Source: Mycobacterium mantenii (lineage in GTDB: Bacteria > Actinomycetota > Actinomycetes > Mycobacteriales > Mycobacteriaceae). Taken from it: a DNA stretch of 64,000 nucleotides. The translations under genes and the position numbers were made by a program. The stretch covers positions 5,828,001 to 5,892,000 of the forward strand of contig NZ_AP022590.1 in assembly GCF_010731775.1 (NCBI RefSeq), in the 5' to 3' direction. Of the stretch, positions 18,102 to 27,059 are shown in pieces; positions within the stretch are counted from its first letter, which is position 1, and the number at the start of each line of letters is the position of its first letter. A model generated the notes under the pieces. The model made no database searches. It saw nothing but the letters and a program-made list of their open reading frames with translations, and had not been told where the DNA came from.

Positions 18102-19328
18102 ATGGCGGCGGTCGATGCGCAGTTCTACTGGATGTCGGCCAAAATCCCCAACGACGAGTTTCTGCTCTACGCGTTCGACGGCGAGCCCGCCGATTACCCG
18201 CGCGCCGTCGAGCAGCTCTGCCGGCGGGCCAACGCCGACCCGGCGCTGACGATGCGGGTCCGCGACCGAAGCCGATGGCGCTACCCGCGGTGGGTGCCCG
18301 CGGCGGTCACGCCCGAGCAGGTGGTCCGCCACAGCCTCGCCGATCAGAGCTGGGACGACGTCCTGGCGGCCGTCGCCGGCCTCGCCGATGACCAACTGGA
18401 CATTCGCCGTACGGCCTGGCGGCTGCACGCCTTCACCCCGGTGCGCGGCATTCCGGGCGTCGCCGGGCCCGGCGCCGTCGCGGTCCTGCAGGTCGCGCAC
18501 GCGCTGGCCGACGGCGCCCGCTCCGCGGCGATGGCGGCGTGGCTGTTCGGCCGGCCCGACCCCGTGCCCCGGGTGCCCAGCCCACGGCCGGGATTCCTGC
18601 CCTGGCGCGCCGTCCAGGCGGCGCGCACCCATCACCGGCGCGAGCGCGACATCCGCGCGGGCCTGCTCGCTCCCAGGGCCGGGCCGCGTCCGTTGCTGCC
18701 GACGAACGCGCGCCCCGACGGCGCCCGCGCGGTGCGGACGTTGGTGCGACACCGTTCGCAGCTGCCCGGTCCCACGGTCACCGTCGGCGTGCTCAGCGCG
18801 GTCTCCGAGGCGCTGTCCAATCTCATTGGGGAGCAGACCGATTCGCTGGGTGCCGAGGTTCCAATGGCCAAAGCCGGTACACCGCACGCGCACAACCATT
18901 TCGGCAACATCGTGGTGGGGCTGTACCCAAAGCTCGGACCCCAAGCCCGCGCCGAGCGGATCGCGGCCGACCTGGCCAACGGGCGGCGCCGCTTCGGCCA
19001 CCCGGCCACCCGGGCCGCCGACCGGGCGTTCGCGGCGATGCCGGCCGGGCTGTTGCATTGGGGCATAGCACAATTCGACGCCCAAGAGAATGCGACGCAG
19101 GTGTACGGAAATACCGTGGTGTCCAGCGTCAATCGCGGGGCGGCCGATCTGAGCTTCGGAGGCGCCCGCGCGGTGCTGACGTCGGGATACCCGGCGCTGT
19201 CGCCGATGATCGGGCTGACGCACGGCGTGCATGGACTCGGCCAGACCATCGCGATCAGCGTGCACGCAGCCGAGTCGGCCGTCCCGGACATTGACGCCTA
19301 CGTAGCGCTGCTCGAGGCCGCGCTATAG
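18102..19328 (+). CDS. Condensation/wax-ester-synthase-like protein (Rv1125-like)
   Basis: About 408 residues. The motif QVAHALADGARS (about residue 130) resembles the HHxxxDG acyltransferase motif of WS/DGAT and condensation-fold enzymes, but the first His is Gln-Val-Ala-His-Ala, so only one His of the pair remains. Later PHAHNHFGNIVVGLYP and NRGAADLSFGGA fit the second half of that fold. It may transfer acyl groups or be an inactive relative. ATG 18102 is chosen; GTG 18087 is also in frame. Confidence 0.65.
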   Translation: MAAVDAQFYWMSAKIPNDEFLLYAFDGEPADYPRAVEQLCRRANADPALTMRVRDRSRWRYPRWVPAAVTPEQVVRHSLADQSWDDVLAAVAGLADDQLDIRRTAWRLHAFTPVRGIPGVAGPGAVAVLQVAHALADGARSAAMAAWLFGRPDPVPRVPSPRPGFLPWRAVQAARTHHRRERDIRAGLLAPRAGPRPLLPTNARPDGARAVRTLVRHRSQLPGPTVTVGVLSAVSEALSNLIGEQTDSLGAEVPMAKAGTPHAHNHFGNIVVGLYPKLGPQARAERIAADLANGRRRFGHPATRAADRAFAAMPAGLLHWGIAQFDAQENATQVYGNTVVSSVNRGAADLSFGGARAVLTSGYPALSPMIGLTHGVHGLGQTIAISVHAAESAVPDIDAYVALLEAAL

Positions 19329-19340
19329 CTATTTCGCGAG

Positions 19341-19955
19341 CTATTGCGCGTCACCGGATCTGGCCGCCTCTTCGCGGGTCAGACCAGAGGCGACGATCAG
19401 CTCCTCATGCAGTTCGAACCACACCGTGTGGTAGGAGTCGATCAACGGACGGCTTAGCCACGTCGTCTCCCCGGCCTTAATTTTGTCCAGTGCCGCAGTC
19501 AGTTTCATCGCGTAGGCGCTCAACCGCGGCAGTTGTGCCGCAGCCGCCTCGATGATCGGCATCACGCGCGCGTGCACATCGTCGAGACGGGCCAGCACCG
19601 CGGCGTCGTAGTCGGCGTCGTCGTGGGTGTTGGGAACGCCGGCCGGTCCACCCTTGAGCTGCCAATCCGTCACCAGACGTTTGAAATCGGCGTTGACGGC
19701 CCGGAAGTCGTCATAGGCGGCGGCCATCGCGGTCGGCTCCATGCCCTCGCGCTCCTCGGCGAGCAACCCCGCGAGCCGCTCGCTGCCGCTGAGCGTGATC
19801 CGCAACGTCGCACCTCCGGTCAGCAGGCCCGCGGCGGTCAGCCGCTCGACAACGGGGGTGATGTCGCCGAGGTCCGCACCCAGCGTCGCGGCCAGGTCGG
19901 CAGGACTCACCCGACCCTTGAGCCGAACCCCTTGCAGCACAGCCAGTTCAGTCAT
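19341..19955 (-). CDS. Conserved protein with winged-helix N-terminus (Rv1126c-like)
   Basis: This protein has 204 residues. The first 70 (VLQGVRLKGRVSPADLAATLG, DITPVVERLTAAGLLTGGATLRITLSGSERLAG) look like a winged-helix domain. The rest is helical with Trp and Tyr-rich stretches (SRPLIDSYHTVWFELHEELI). It overlaps the ppdK stop by four bases and is co-transcribed after it. In M. tuberculosis the same pair occurs, so it may act with the PEP-synthase-like protein. This is inference only. Confidence 0.75.
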   Translation of the reverse strand: MTELAVLQGVRLKGRVSPADLAATLGADLGDITPVVERLTAAGLLTGGATLRITLSGSERLAGLLAEEREGMEPTAMAAAYDDFRAVNADFKRLVTDWQLKGGPAGVPNTHDDADYDAAVLARLDDVHARVMPIIEAAAAQLPRLSAYAMKLTAALDKIKAGETTWLSRPLIDSYHTVWFELHEELIVASGLTREEAARSGDAQ

Positions 19956-21532
19956 GACGCTGCCCCCGATGCCAGGCGCAGCGCGATCAGCATCACGATC
20001 AATGGCGTCGCCGAGACCACATCGGTATGCCCGCCGTCCAGCATGGCGCGCACGGCCGCTTCGGAGCTTTCCTTCAGCCGCGGGTAGTCGCCCGCGGCAT
20101 GGGCACGCAGCGGGCTGATCCCCCGGGCGATGTTCGTCAGCTCACGCAGTTCCGGAGTATCGTCTTCCGACCATGCCGACAGGCTCAGATTGCCTTCGCG
20201 CACTTCGCCTTCGCCGCCGTCAACGGTGATGTGCTTTCCGGCCAGCGTTGCCGCGACCCCGCTGCCGCAGCCCACCACGGCCACCCGGCCGAGTTCGCGG
20301 CTGACCACGGCCGCATGGCTGGCGGCGCCGCCGACCTCGGTGACGATGCCCTGCGCGGCCAGCATGCCCGACACGTCTTCGGGCCGGGTGTGATCGCGCA
20401 CCAGGATCACCGGCTCGCCGCGATCGGCGGCGCGCAGTGCCTCGTCGACATCGGTGTACGCCGTGCCCGAGGCCACCCCCGGGCACGCCGGTAGACCCTT
20501 GGCTAAAAGTGGTGCCGCCAAACGTGTTTCCGGCTGTAGGCCGGGCTGCAACAGGGTCTGGACATGCGCCGGGGTCACCCGCCGCAGTGTCTCCGCGTCG
20601 TCGATGAGTCCCTCGTGCCGCAGCTGCAACGCCGAGCGCACCGCCGCCTGCGCCGAGCGCTCCGCCGCCCGTGTCTGCAGCAGCCACAGCTTGCCGTCCT
20701 CGACGGTGAACTCGATCTCCTGGATGTCGGAGTCCAACCGCTCCAAGCGGCGGGCGGCGTCGATCAGCTCGTCGTAGACGGCCGGCTGCTCGTCGCGGAG
20801 TGCGGTGATCGGTTCGACGTCGACCGATCCCGATACCACGTCGTCGCCCTGGCCGCCGGGCAGCCATTCGCCGAACGGTTCGTTGTCGCCGGTGATCGGA
20901 TTGCGGGAAAAGAAGGCTCCGGCACCGGAATCGGGGCCGTGGTTGCCGAACACCATCGCCTGCACGACGACCGCGGTGCCGTGCTGATCGTCGATTCGGT
21001 AGTGGGCGCGATAGGCAACCGCGCGAGGTGAGTGCCACGAGGCGAACACCGCCTCGATGGCGGCCCGCAATTGCGCGTACGGGTCGGACGGCACCGATTC
21101 GTGTTCGCCAACGCCGACGATGCGCCGATACATGTCCGAGAACCGGCGGCGGGTGTCGTGGGCGAACGCTTCGCTACCGTCCACCGCCAGTGCCCGCTCG
21201 ACGGCGTCGTCGATGCCGAGATCGAGGATGGTGTCCATCATGCCCGGCATGGACTGGGTGGCCCCGGAGCGCACGCTGACCAGCAGGGGATGCGGGCCTC
21301 GCCCGAATGTGCGCGACGTCTGCGCCTCCAGCCAGCGCATCCGGTCGAGCACGGCATCCCAGACGGCGTCCATGGTCGCCCCGGGATCGGCCAGATACCG
21401 CAGGCCCACCGCGGTGGTGATGCAGAACGCGGGCGGCACCGGCAGGCTGTGCCGGCGCATCGCCTCGATGCCGTGGCCCTTATTGCCCAGCAGCTCCCGC
21501 GGGTGGCCCGATTTGCCGTCCAGCAACACCAC
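19952..21532 (-). CDS. ppdK: Pyruvate phosphate dikinase-like protein, short form
   Basis: This protein has about 526 residues. The N-terminal ATP-grasp part carries VSVRSGATQSMPGMMDTILDLG and QAMVFGNHG. The swivelling phosphohistidine domain carries GGAASHAAVVSREL (His that is phosphorylated). A full PPDK has about 870 residues; the C-terminal PEP/pyruvate-binding barrel is absent, as also in Rv1127c, so the reaction is uncertain. The start is GTG 21532. A better N-terminus might begin with MSSYTTEG near 21640 in another frame, joined through a run of five G, so a small frameshift here is possible. Confidence 0.85.
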   Translation of the reverse strand: MVLLDGKSGHPRELLGNKGHGIEAMRRHSLPVPPAFCITTAVGLRYLADPGATMDAVWDAVLDRMRWLEAQTSRTFGRGPHPLLVSVRSGATQSMPGMMDTILDLGIDDAVERALAVDGSEAFAHDTRRRFSDMYRRIVGVGEHESVPSDPYAQLRAAIEAVFASWHSPRAVAYRAHYRIDDQHGTAVVVQAMVFGNHGPDSGAGAFFSRNPITGDNEPFGEWLPGGQGDDVVSGSVDVEPITALRDEQPAVYDELIDAARRLERLDSDIQEIEFTVEDGKLWLLQTRAAERSAQAAVRSALQLRHEGLIDDAETLRRVTPAHVQTLLQPGLQPETRLAAPLLAKGLPACPGVASGTAYTDVDEALRAADRGEPVILVRDHTRPEDVSGMLAAQGIVTEVGGAASHAAVVSRELGRVAVVGCGSGVAATLAGKHITVDGGEGEVREGNLSLSAWSEDDTPELRELTNIARGISPLRAHAAGDYPRLKESSEAAVRAMLDGGHTDVVSATPLIVMLIALRLASGAAS

Positions 21533-21750
21533 GGAATGCTCGATCGGCGGGGCCTCGTGTGCGCTCGACGCGTGTTGGTGGGCGCCGCCTCGTGCGGTAC
21601 GAGCCGTGGTGCACCCCCTCTGTGGTGTAGCTGCTCATCGGGCCAACGTCGGAACGACCGCTATGTTCCCACACCGACCTGCGGATTCGGCGACGTAGCT
21701 GCTCGGCGGCTATTGCCCTGGCACCCTGCCGATGATCTAGGTTTACAGAT

Positions 21751-22272
21751 ATGACTTCGTATGACACGTTCCATGATGTCGGGTTACTGATCCTGCGGCT
21801 GGTGTTAGGCGTGACGTTGGCCGCCCACGGCTACAACAAGTTCTTCGGCGGTGGCCGCATCCCGGGCACGGCGCGGTGGTTCGAGAGCATCGGCATGAAG
21901 CCCGGTAAGTTTCACGCGACCGTGGCAGCCAGCACGGAAATGGCCGCCGGCCTGGGCCTGGCCGCCGGCTTGCTCACCCCGATCCCGGCGGCGGGCTTCG
22001 TTTCGCTGATGCTGGTCGCGGCCTGGACGGTGCACCGCGCGAACGGCTTCTTCATCGTCAAAGAGGGTTGGGAATACAACCTGGTGCTGGCGGTCAGTGC
22101 GGTCGCGGTAGCGACGGTGGGGGCCGGCAAGTACAGCCTGGACTGGCTGATCTTCGGCAAGAACTGGATGGACGGCTGGCAGGGCCTGCTGATCTCGGCC
22201 GGGCTGGGCCTGGCCGGGGCGATCGGTCAGCTGGCCATCTTCTACCGGCCGCCAGCCAAGCAAGCCGGTTGA
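21751..22272 (+). CDS. DoxX-family membrane protein
   Basis: This protein has 173 residues with four membrane helices. The DoxX features are VGLLILRLVLGVTLAAHGYNKFFGG, then FHATVAASTEMAAGLGLAAGLLTP. Family members associate with membrane redox and oxidative-stress complexes; the exact role is unknown. It is divergent from ppdK, with about 220 bases between the starts. A scrap of a 13E12 gene begins at its stop. Confidence 0.88.
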   Translation: MTSYDTFHDVGLLILRLVLGVTLAAHGYNKFFGGGRIPGTARWFESIGMKPGKFHATVAASTEMAAGLGLAAGLLTPIPAAGFVSLMLVAAWTVHRANGFFIVKEGWEYNLVLAVSAVAVATVGAGKYSLDWLIFGKNWMDGWQGLLISAGLGLAGAIGQLAIFYRPPAKQAG

Positions 22273-22326
22273 TCAGGGGTCATCGTCTTCTTCCGCGAGG
22301 ACCTTTTCGGGGTGGTGGAAGGTGTT
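22273..22326 (-). pseudogene. C-terminal scrap of a 13E12/DUF222 gene
   Basis: On the minus strand these bases encode NTFHHPEKVLAEEDDDP and a stop. That resembles the C-terminus of mycobacterial 13E12 (DUF222-HNH) proteins. Upstream homology stops in this frame. In M. tuberculosis a 13E12 gene (Rv1128c) follows ppdK at this place. The stretch 22330-22529 contains nothing else that I can support. Confidence 0.4.
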
Positions 22327-22529
22327 GGGCGGGGTTGACCGCGAATCTGCGAACTACACTTCACCCACTTGCCGACTGGTGGCGCGGCTGTCAGTAGTGC
22401 GGGGTCTGCGGCGTCGCAATCTGTTGGCCCGCATCGGCCTGCAGCGATTCCCGGACAAGCTGTTTGAGTCGACGACGACCGGCGCGCCGACGCCAGGGAT
22501 TGAGAAGCGTCTCCGCAGGCGACAGCCGA

Positions 22530-23072
22530 TCAACCGCAGCGATCACTAGTACGCTCACGGCCGAGTTGCTCGTTGGCCCGGTCGGCCAGGCAATCGTAAT
22601 GGGCCGTTATGTCCTCGACCTTCTGAAAGCCGGGCGCGTTGATCTTAAGCGCGCGGAAACGCTCGAACTCAAAGGTTGCGGCGCCCAGCGCCTCCCAGCA
22701 TGGTGCGTCGACAATGGTCAATCTGCCAATCGCAAACGCATGGTTTAGGACGTGCCCCGCAGTGGCCGCCGCCTTTGCGGCCGGCGATGGGCCGGGCCCG
22801 TTGTCGTCGATGACACCCTCCTGCAGATGGGCATGCCTGTCGGCCAGTTCAAGTTCGGCCATACGCAACTCGAGCTCGCGGGCCTGGAACTCGAAATTGG
22901 CCGCGACAATGTCGCTGATGGCTTGCCGCTGTGGCGCCCGGTAGGTGTCAAGGCTGCGCCGGTGCTCACGCCTCCACGCCAGGCCGAATGTTGCCACGGA
23001 ACCGATCACACCACCAGTGACGTACTTGAGGCCCTCGCGGCTCTCGAAGACTTGACCGCCTCCAAAACCCAC
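22530..23072 (-). CDS. Unknown membrane-anchored protein
   Basis: This protein has 180 residues, starting at GTG 23072. One N-terminal membrane segment (YVTGGVIGSVATFGLAW) is followed by basic residues, then a long helical region (FQARELELRMAELELADRHAHLQEG), likely a coiled coil. I do not recognise the family. Codon use is less GC-biased than in the core genes. The 240 bases upstream (23073-23312) hold no gene I can support. Confidence 0.5.
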   Translation of the reverse strand: MGFGGGQVFESREGLKYVTGGVIGSVATFGLAWRREHRRSLDTYRAPQRQAISDIVAANFEFQARELELRMAELELADRHAHLQEGVIDDNGPGPSPAAKAAATAGHVLNHAFAIGRLTIVDAPCWEALGAATFEFERFRALKINAPGFQKVEDITAHYDCLADRANEQLGRERTSDRCG

Positions 23073-23312
23073 GACATAAACCGGAGGCTATCGGCGTGTA
23101 GCGACGGCCCGGCACCTTTCACGTCGGCGGGCCGCTGCCGTCGATAGACGTGGCGGATGCGCTGCTGGATGAACGCTACGACATGGTCGGGGACACTTGC
23201 TACAGGAATTTTCACAAATCCGCATGTACCTAACCTCGCACGCGCTTAGGCTTCTATCGGCGAATTCGGGCAACGTCACCAACGCGAACCTCACCAAGGG
23301 GGTTTGGCAAGC

Positions 23313-23690
23313 ATGTTGTCCCGCGCAACTGTGATCGCAACACGCGCCTTCGCAACTGGAGTTGCGGTGGCTGGAATCGCCTTCGCGGCACCGGCTCATG
23401 CGGACGATGCTGACTTTATTCAGTTTCTAACGGAACACGGCCTCGGCTGCGGGGAAGGATCAATCAAGTGCAAAAGTGCCGACGATCTGATCCAACTTGG
23501 CCACTCTGTGTGCTACGACATCGACGTCAACGGACAAACCCCGGTACGAGCCGCCGATAAGGCTGTAGAGATCGGCGAGGGCTGGATCAACAGGGAGCAA
23601 GCCGCAGATCTAGTCGCCGCGTCCATCGTTAATTACTGCCCGTGGGATAAAGCCCAGGTCTCGGGCGGCACAGGGGACGGCGACACTTAA
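23313..23690 (+). CDS. Secreted DUF732-family protein
   Basis: About 125 residues. The signal peptide has a hydrophobic core FATGVAVAGIAFAAPAHA and is cleaved before DDADF. The mature part is the DUF732 type: DADFIQFLTEHGLGC, an acidic-Cys pattern (C...C...C), and a helical end (GWINREQAADLVAASIVNYCP). Such proteins are abundant small secreted proteins of mycobacteria; their role is unknown. ATG 23313 follows AAGGGGG. Confidence 0.85.
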   Translation: MLSRATVIATRAFATGVAVAGIAFAAPAHADDADFIQFLTEHGLGCGEGSIKCKSADDLIQLGHSVCYDIDVNGQTPVRAADKAVEIGEGWINREQAADLVAASIVNYCPWDKAQVSGGTGDGDT

Positions 23691-23758
23691 CAGCTGACGG
23701 AAGCTTTGGCTGCATGTTGTCTCGGGCGGTTCTTCTCGCGGCAGCTAAGGAGATTCAA

Positions 23759-23980
23759 TTGAAGAAAATCACACTGGTCACCACGGCCGCCGTCGCCATG
23801 CTGATCCTCAGTGGCGGAGGTGCTCAAGCAGATCCGCCACCCCCACCTGCTCCACCGAGCCCAGCCCCCGGGCTCTCACCCGACGCAGCGCAGGCTTACC
23901 AGCGCCAGTGGGAGCGGATGCAGTCCTACCCATGCGGGTTGTCCATCCAGTCCGATCCGATGCCGCACTGGGCATTTTGA
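23759..23980 (+). CDS. Small secreted Pro-rich protein
   Basis: About 73 residues from TTG 23759, which has AAGGAG seven bases upstream. An N-terminal signal peptide (LKKITLVTTAAVAMLILSGG) is cleaved after AQA. A proline linker (DPPPPPAPPSPAPG) and a short helix with one Cys follow. The gene ends about 15 bases before the IS3-family element, so its original C-terminus may have been changed by that insertion. Confidence 0.6.
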   Translation: MKKITLVTTAAVAMLILSGGGAQADPPPPPAPPSPAPGLSPDAAQAYQRQWERMQSYPCGLSIQSDPMPHWAF

Positions 23981-24057
23981 GGTGAGCCCGTCGTAGTGGT
24001 CCAGTCGTTGTGGGACTCTGTTGGCCGAGTGTTCGGGCAGGAAGAATCGACGACGAC

Positions 24058-24346
24058 ATGGCATCGAACAAGCGCCGGCGGCATACGCCGGATCAGATCA
24101 TCCGCAAGCTCGCCGAGGGCAAACAAGCTGCTCGCGTCGGGTCAGGAGCTGGCTGAGGTTTGCCGGCATCTGGAGGTTGCGGAGTCCACGTGGCACCGCT
24201 GGGTGGCCCAGTACGGCGGCAAGAAGGCCAACGACGCCAAGCGGCTCAAGGAACTCGAAGCCGAGAACGCCCGACTCAAGAAACTGGTGGCCAACCAGGC
24301 CCTCGACATCGACATGCTCAAGGAGATCTCGGCGGGAAACTTCTAA
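24058..24346 (+). pseudogene. IS3 transposase OrfA, frameshifted
   Basis: The reading starts at MASNKRRRHTPDQIIRKLAEG. An extra G at about 24118 then moves the homology to another frame, NKLLASGQELAEVCRHLEVA and STWHRWVAQYGG. It continues through the leucine-zipper region (AKRLKELEAENARLKKLV) to a stop at 24346. Removing one G restores the usual HTH OrfA of about 95 residues. Confidence 0.85.
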
Positions 24347-24349
24347 CCC

Positions 24350-25197
24350 CGAGCCGCAAGCGCAGTGCCGTTACGGCGTTGCGCGACCGGTTCGGGGTGT
24401 CTGAGCGCCGCGCCTGCACCGTGGTGGGCATCCACCGCTCCACAATGCGCCTGACCCCGGCGCCGATCACCACCGAGGAGGCCGAGTTGCGGGCCTGGCT
24501 GCGCCGGTTCTCCACCGAGCGGCCCCGTTGGGGGTGGCGGCGAGCCGCGAAGATGGCCCGCCGCCCCGGGTGGCAGGTCAACAACAAGCGCATCCACCGG
24601 CTGTGGCGTGCCGAGGGCCTGCGGGTCCCGCAGCGCCGCCGCAAGAAACGGTTGACCGGTATCGGTGTCGCTGTGGGCGCGATGTCGCCGATTCGCCCGA
24701 ATGCCATCTGGGCGATGGACTTTCAATTCGACACGACCGCCGACGGCCGCATTTTGAAGATGTTGAACGTGATAGAGAGTTCACCCGTGAAGCGCTCGCG
24801 ATCGAGGTTGATCGCCGCATCGGCGCCGACGGTGTCGTCGAGGTGTTGGATCGACTGGCTCTCACCCACGGGGCGCCGCACTACGTGCGGTTCGACAACG
24901 GCCCGGAGTTCGTGGCGCACGCCGTGCATGACTGGTGCCGATTCCACTGTGCTGGCTCATTTTTCATCGATCCAGGGTCGCCGTGGCAGAAACGCCTGGA
25001 TCGAGTCGTTCAACGGCCGGCTGCGTGACGAATTACTCAACGCGTGGCGCTTCGACTCCCTGCTGGAAGCCCGCGTGATCATCGAAGACTGGCGTCGCGA
25101 CTACAACGCCAACCGGCCCCACTCCGCCCACGGTGAACTCACCCCGGCCGAGTCCGCTCTACAGTGGACCACGACCCATCAACCCCAAGCCGCATAG
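24350..25197 (+). pseudogene. IS3 transposase OrfB (DDE), two frameshifts
   Basis: The integrase-core protein begins near RKRSAVTALRDRFGVSERRA, with the HTH_21-type RPRWGWRRAAKMARR, and reaches the first catalytic Asp in AIWAMDFQFDT. At about 24775 the homology changes frame (EFTREALAIEVDRRIGADGV, then VRFDNGPEFVAHAV with the second Asp). At the AAA run 24990-24992 it returns to the first frame, with NAWIESFNGRLRDELLNAWR carrying the Glu. The two shifts compensate, but the segment between them is out of frame. Confidence 0.85.
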
Positions 25198-25253
25198 CGA
25201 CTGGACTACCAAAAGTGGGGAATGATGTTGTGGTTGTGCCAGCCTGCACGGAG

Positions 25254-25595
25254 TCAAACGTCCTGGAGCTGCGCCAGACGCCGCTCCCGGGCGATGAGAA
25301 AGAGTGGAACGGCCACGCTGATATCGACGACGAACCCCAGCACGACGTACACCCACAGGTACTTGACGTCGGTCCTGCGTGCCTCGACAACCATGAAGAC
25401 CAGCACTGCGACGGAAACCAACGTCAGGTCGATGGTCATTGAGCTGACCGCGTGATTGGCGAAACAGCTGGCGAGGAAGTCGAGCGTGTCTCCGCCGGCC
25501 GAGAAGTACGCGATGTTGTGCGCCCAGGTGGCGATGAGCGCCACCAGCGCGATCACACCGTAAAGGATGCAGAGGTTTCTTCGAGCAGCGGTCAT
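25254..25595 (-). CDS. DUF2834-family membrane protein
   Basis: About 113 residues from ATG 25595 (MTAARRNLCILYGVIALVAL). Three membrane helices (LCILYGVIALVALIATWAHN, DLTLVSVAVLVFMVVEARR, YLWVYVVLGFVVDISVAVPL) and the pattern RRTDVKYLWVYVVLGF match DUF2834. Function is unknown. It lies between the IS3 element and the IS256 remnant, whose end abuts its upstream region. Confidence 0.75.
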   Translation of the reverse strand: MTAARRNLCILYGVIALVALIATWAHNIAYFSAGGDTLDFLASCFANHAVSSMTIDLTLVSVAVLVFMVVEARRTDVKYLWVYVVLGFVVDISVAVPLFLIARERRLAQLQDV

Positions 25596-25650
25596 ACCCG
25601 TCAGTATTTGGTCATCAGAGCAATTGTCAATACCTGTGGATCGGGTTGTT

Positions 25651-26057
25651 TCAGGAAACCTCCGTTTCGGTTGGTTCGATAGGTTCGGTGAGCGTGATGT
25701 CGATGAGGCGTTCGAGCAGTTTGCCTTTTTGGAGCACACCGCGCGGCATGGACGAGGCGACTAGGTGCGGGACGTTGGCGGCCCGCACCCGTGCTTATGA
25801 GCGCTCAATGACCTTGTAAGCCATGACAATACCGGCCGCACGTGAACGCGGGCCCTTGGTCACTTTGGTCGTCAAACGCACGGTCGCGAATATCGACTAA
25901 TCGGATTGGCGGCGCGCAGGTGAACCCAGTGCTCGGCCGGATACTTTGTAGAAGTCCAGCAGCAAGTCGGCGTCCTCGACGATCTTGGCGACCACCTTGG
26001 GATGCGTGGCACCGTAGTCGGTCTCGAACGCCTCTGATCGCAACTTGGGCGTGCTCC
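25651..26057 (-). pseudogene. IS256-family transposase remnant (C-terminal part)
   Basis: Reading leftward through several frames gives ETDYGATHPKVVAKIVEDAD, then YPAEHWVHLRAANPI and FATVRLTTKVTKGPRSRAAG. It continues with MAYKVIER and ends at KGKLLERLIDITLTEPIEP. This order is that of the second half of IS256-type transposases. At least three frame changes and an internal stop show it is dead. AATTGTCAATACCTGTGGAT downstream looks like an element end. Confidence 0.8.
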
Positions 26058-26104
26058 ATTTCGCTTACGTCCCTCACGGTCGATGAGTACGGCCATACCG
26101 AGGG

Positions 26105-26248
26105 AGCCCGCGTGATCATCGAAGACTGGCGTCGCGACTACCACGCCAACCGGCCCCACTCCGCCCACGGTGAACTCACCCCGGCTGAGTTCGCTCTACA
26201 GTGGACCACAACCCATCAACCCCAAGCCGCATAGCGACTGGACCACCA
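26105..26248 (+). mobile_element. Right-end fragment of the same IS3 element
   Basis: It encodes ARVIIEDWRRDYHANRPHSA and the rest of the OrfB C-terminus, then the right inverted repeat CGACTGGACCACCA. It is nearly identical to 25069-25211. Only about 144 bases of the element are present. The interval 26249-26427 holds no gene I can support; LPSRAIADALLDERRELTGL is an open scrap that ends at 26416. Confidence 0.85.
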
Positions 26249-26427
26249 AACGGGTCCCCTTCAATTCAAGCAGTGCTGATTGCGTGTTAAACAGTGCTGA
26301 ACGGTGGCAACTCGCCGCCGTTGGCACCTTAGGGGGAGCTGGGCATCCTGCTGCCGTCAAGAGCCATTGCGGATGCGCTGCTGGATGAGCGCCGGGAGCT
26401 GACCGGGCTGGGCTAATTAAACCGGAC

Positions 26428-26700
<273 letters not shown>

Positions 26701-27059
26701 CCCTTCTGATGGCGATCTCACTGTGAGGTCGCAGGGAAATGTAGCGTGCCCTCGCTCCGCTCGCGGTGGTTTTGGTCGGTTCGAAAAGTGATCTAGATCA
26801 TGGGGCGAGCTGGGATTGGTGGCGGCTCTTCGCCCCCGGGGTGCGGCTCGGGAGCGGGGTGGGCGACAGCCGTCGGTAGGTGTAGCGGACACGCTTTCGC
26901 GAAGGGCGCCGCGAGCGCGCGCCGGGTGCGTTGGAGGCCACAACAGAACTTTTCTCAAACCTCGCTGTCGGCAACACAGAAGCCCTCAAGCTGCCTCCAA
27001 CGAACGGGCCCGTCGCAAAAGAGAACGCCACCCCCATTTCGGAGAGGTTTGGAAAGTAG

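Larger units (their letters stand above)
23995..25211 (+). mobile_element. IS3-family insertion sequence, inactivated
   Basis: The element is about 1.2 kb, with terminal inverted repeats sharing GTCCAGTCG (left end TAGTGGTCCAGTCG; right end reversed TGGTAGTCCAGTCG). It carries the orfA and orfB transposase genes typical of IS3. Frameshifts in both make transposase production very unlikely. I did not find a clear target duplication. A second right-end fragment lies at 26105-26248. Confidence 0.85.

Noticed and set aside
22322..22549. A 75-codon frame downstream of the DoxX gene
   Set aside because: No ribosome site, no recognisable motif, and it overlaps the 13E12 scrap and the end of the minus-strand gene.
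24000..24346. Single intact OrfA from the start at 23996
   Set aside because: The first 40 codons are out of frame with the transposase N-terminus, so the gene is frameshifted rather than shortened.
26701..26958. Upstream extension of the excalibur gene
   Set aside because: The extra 86 codons are Arg/Pro-rich with no signal peptide; the internal ATG gives a proper secreted protein.
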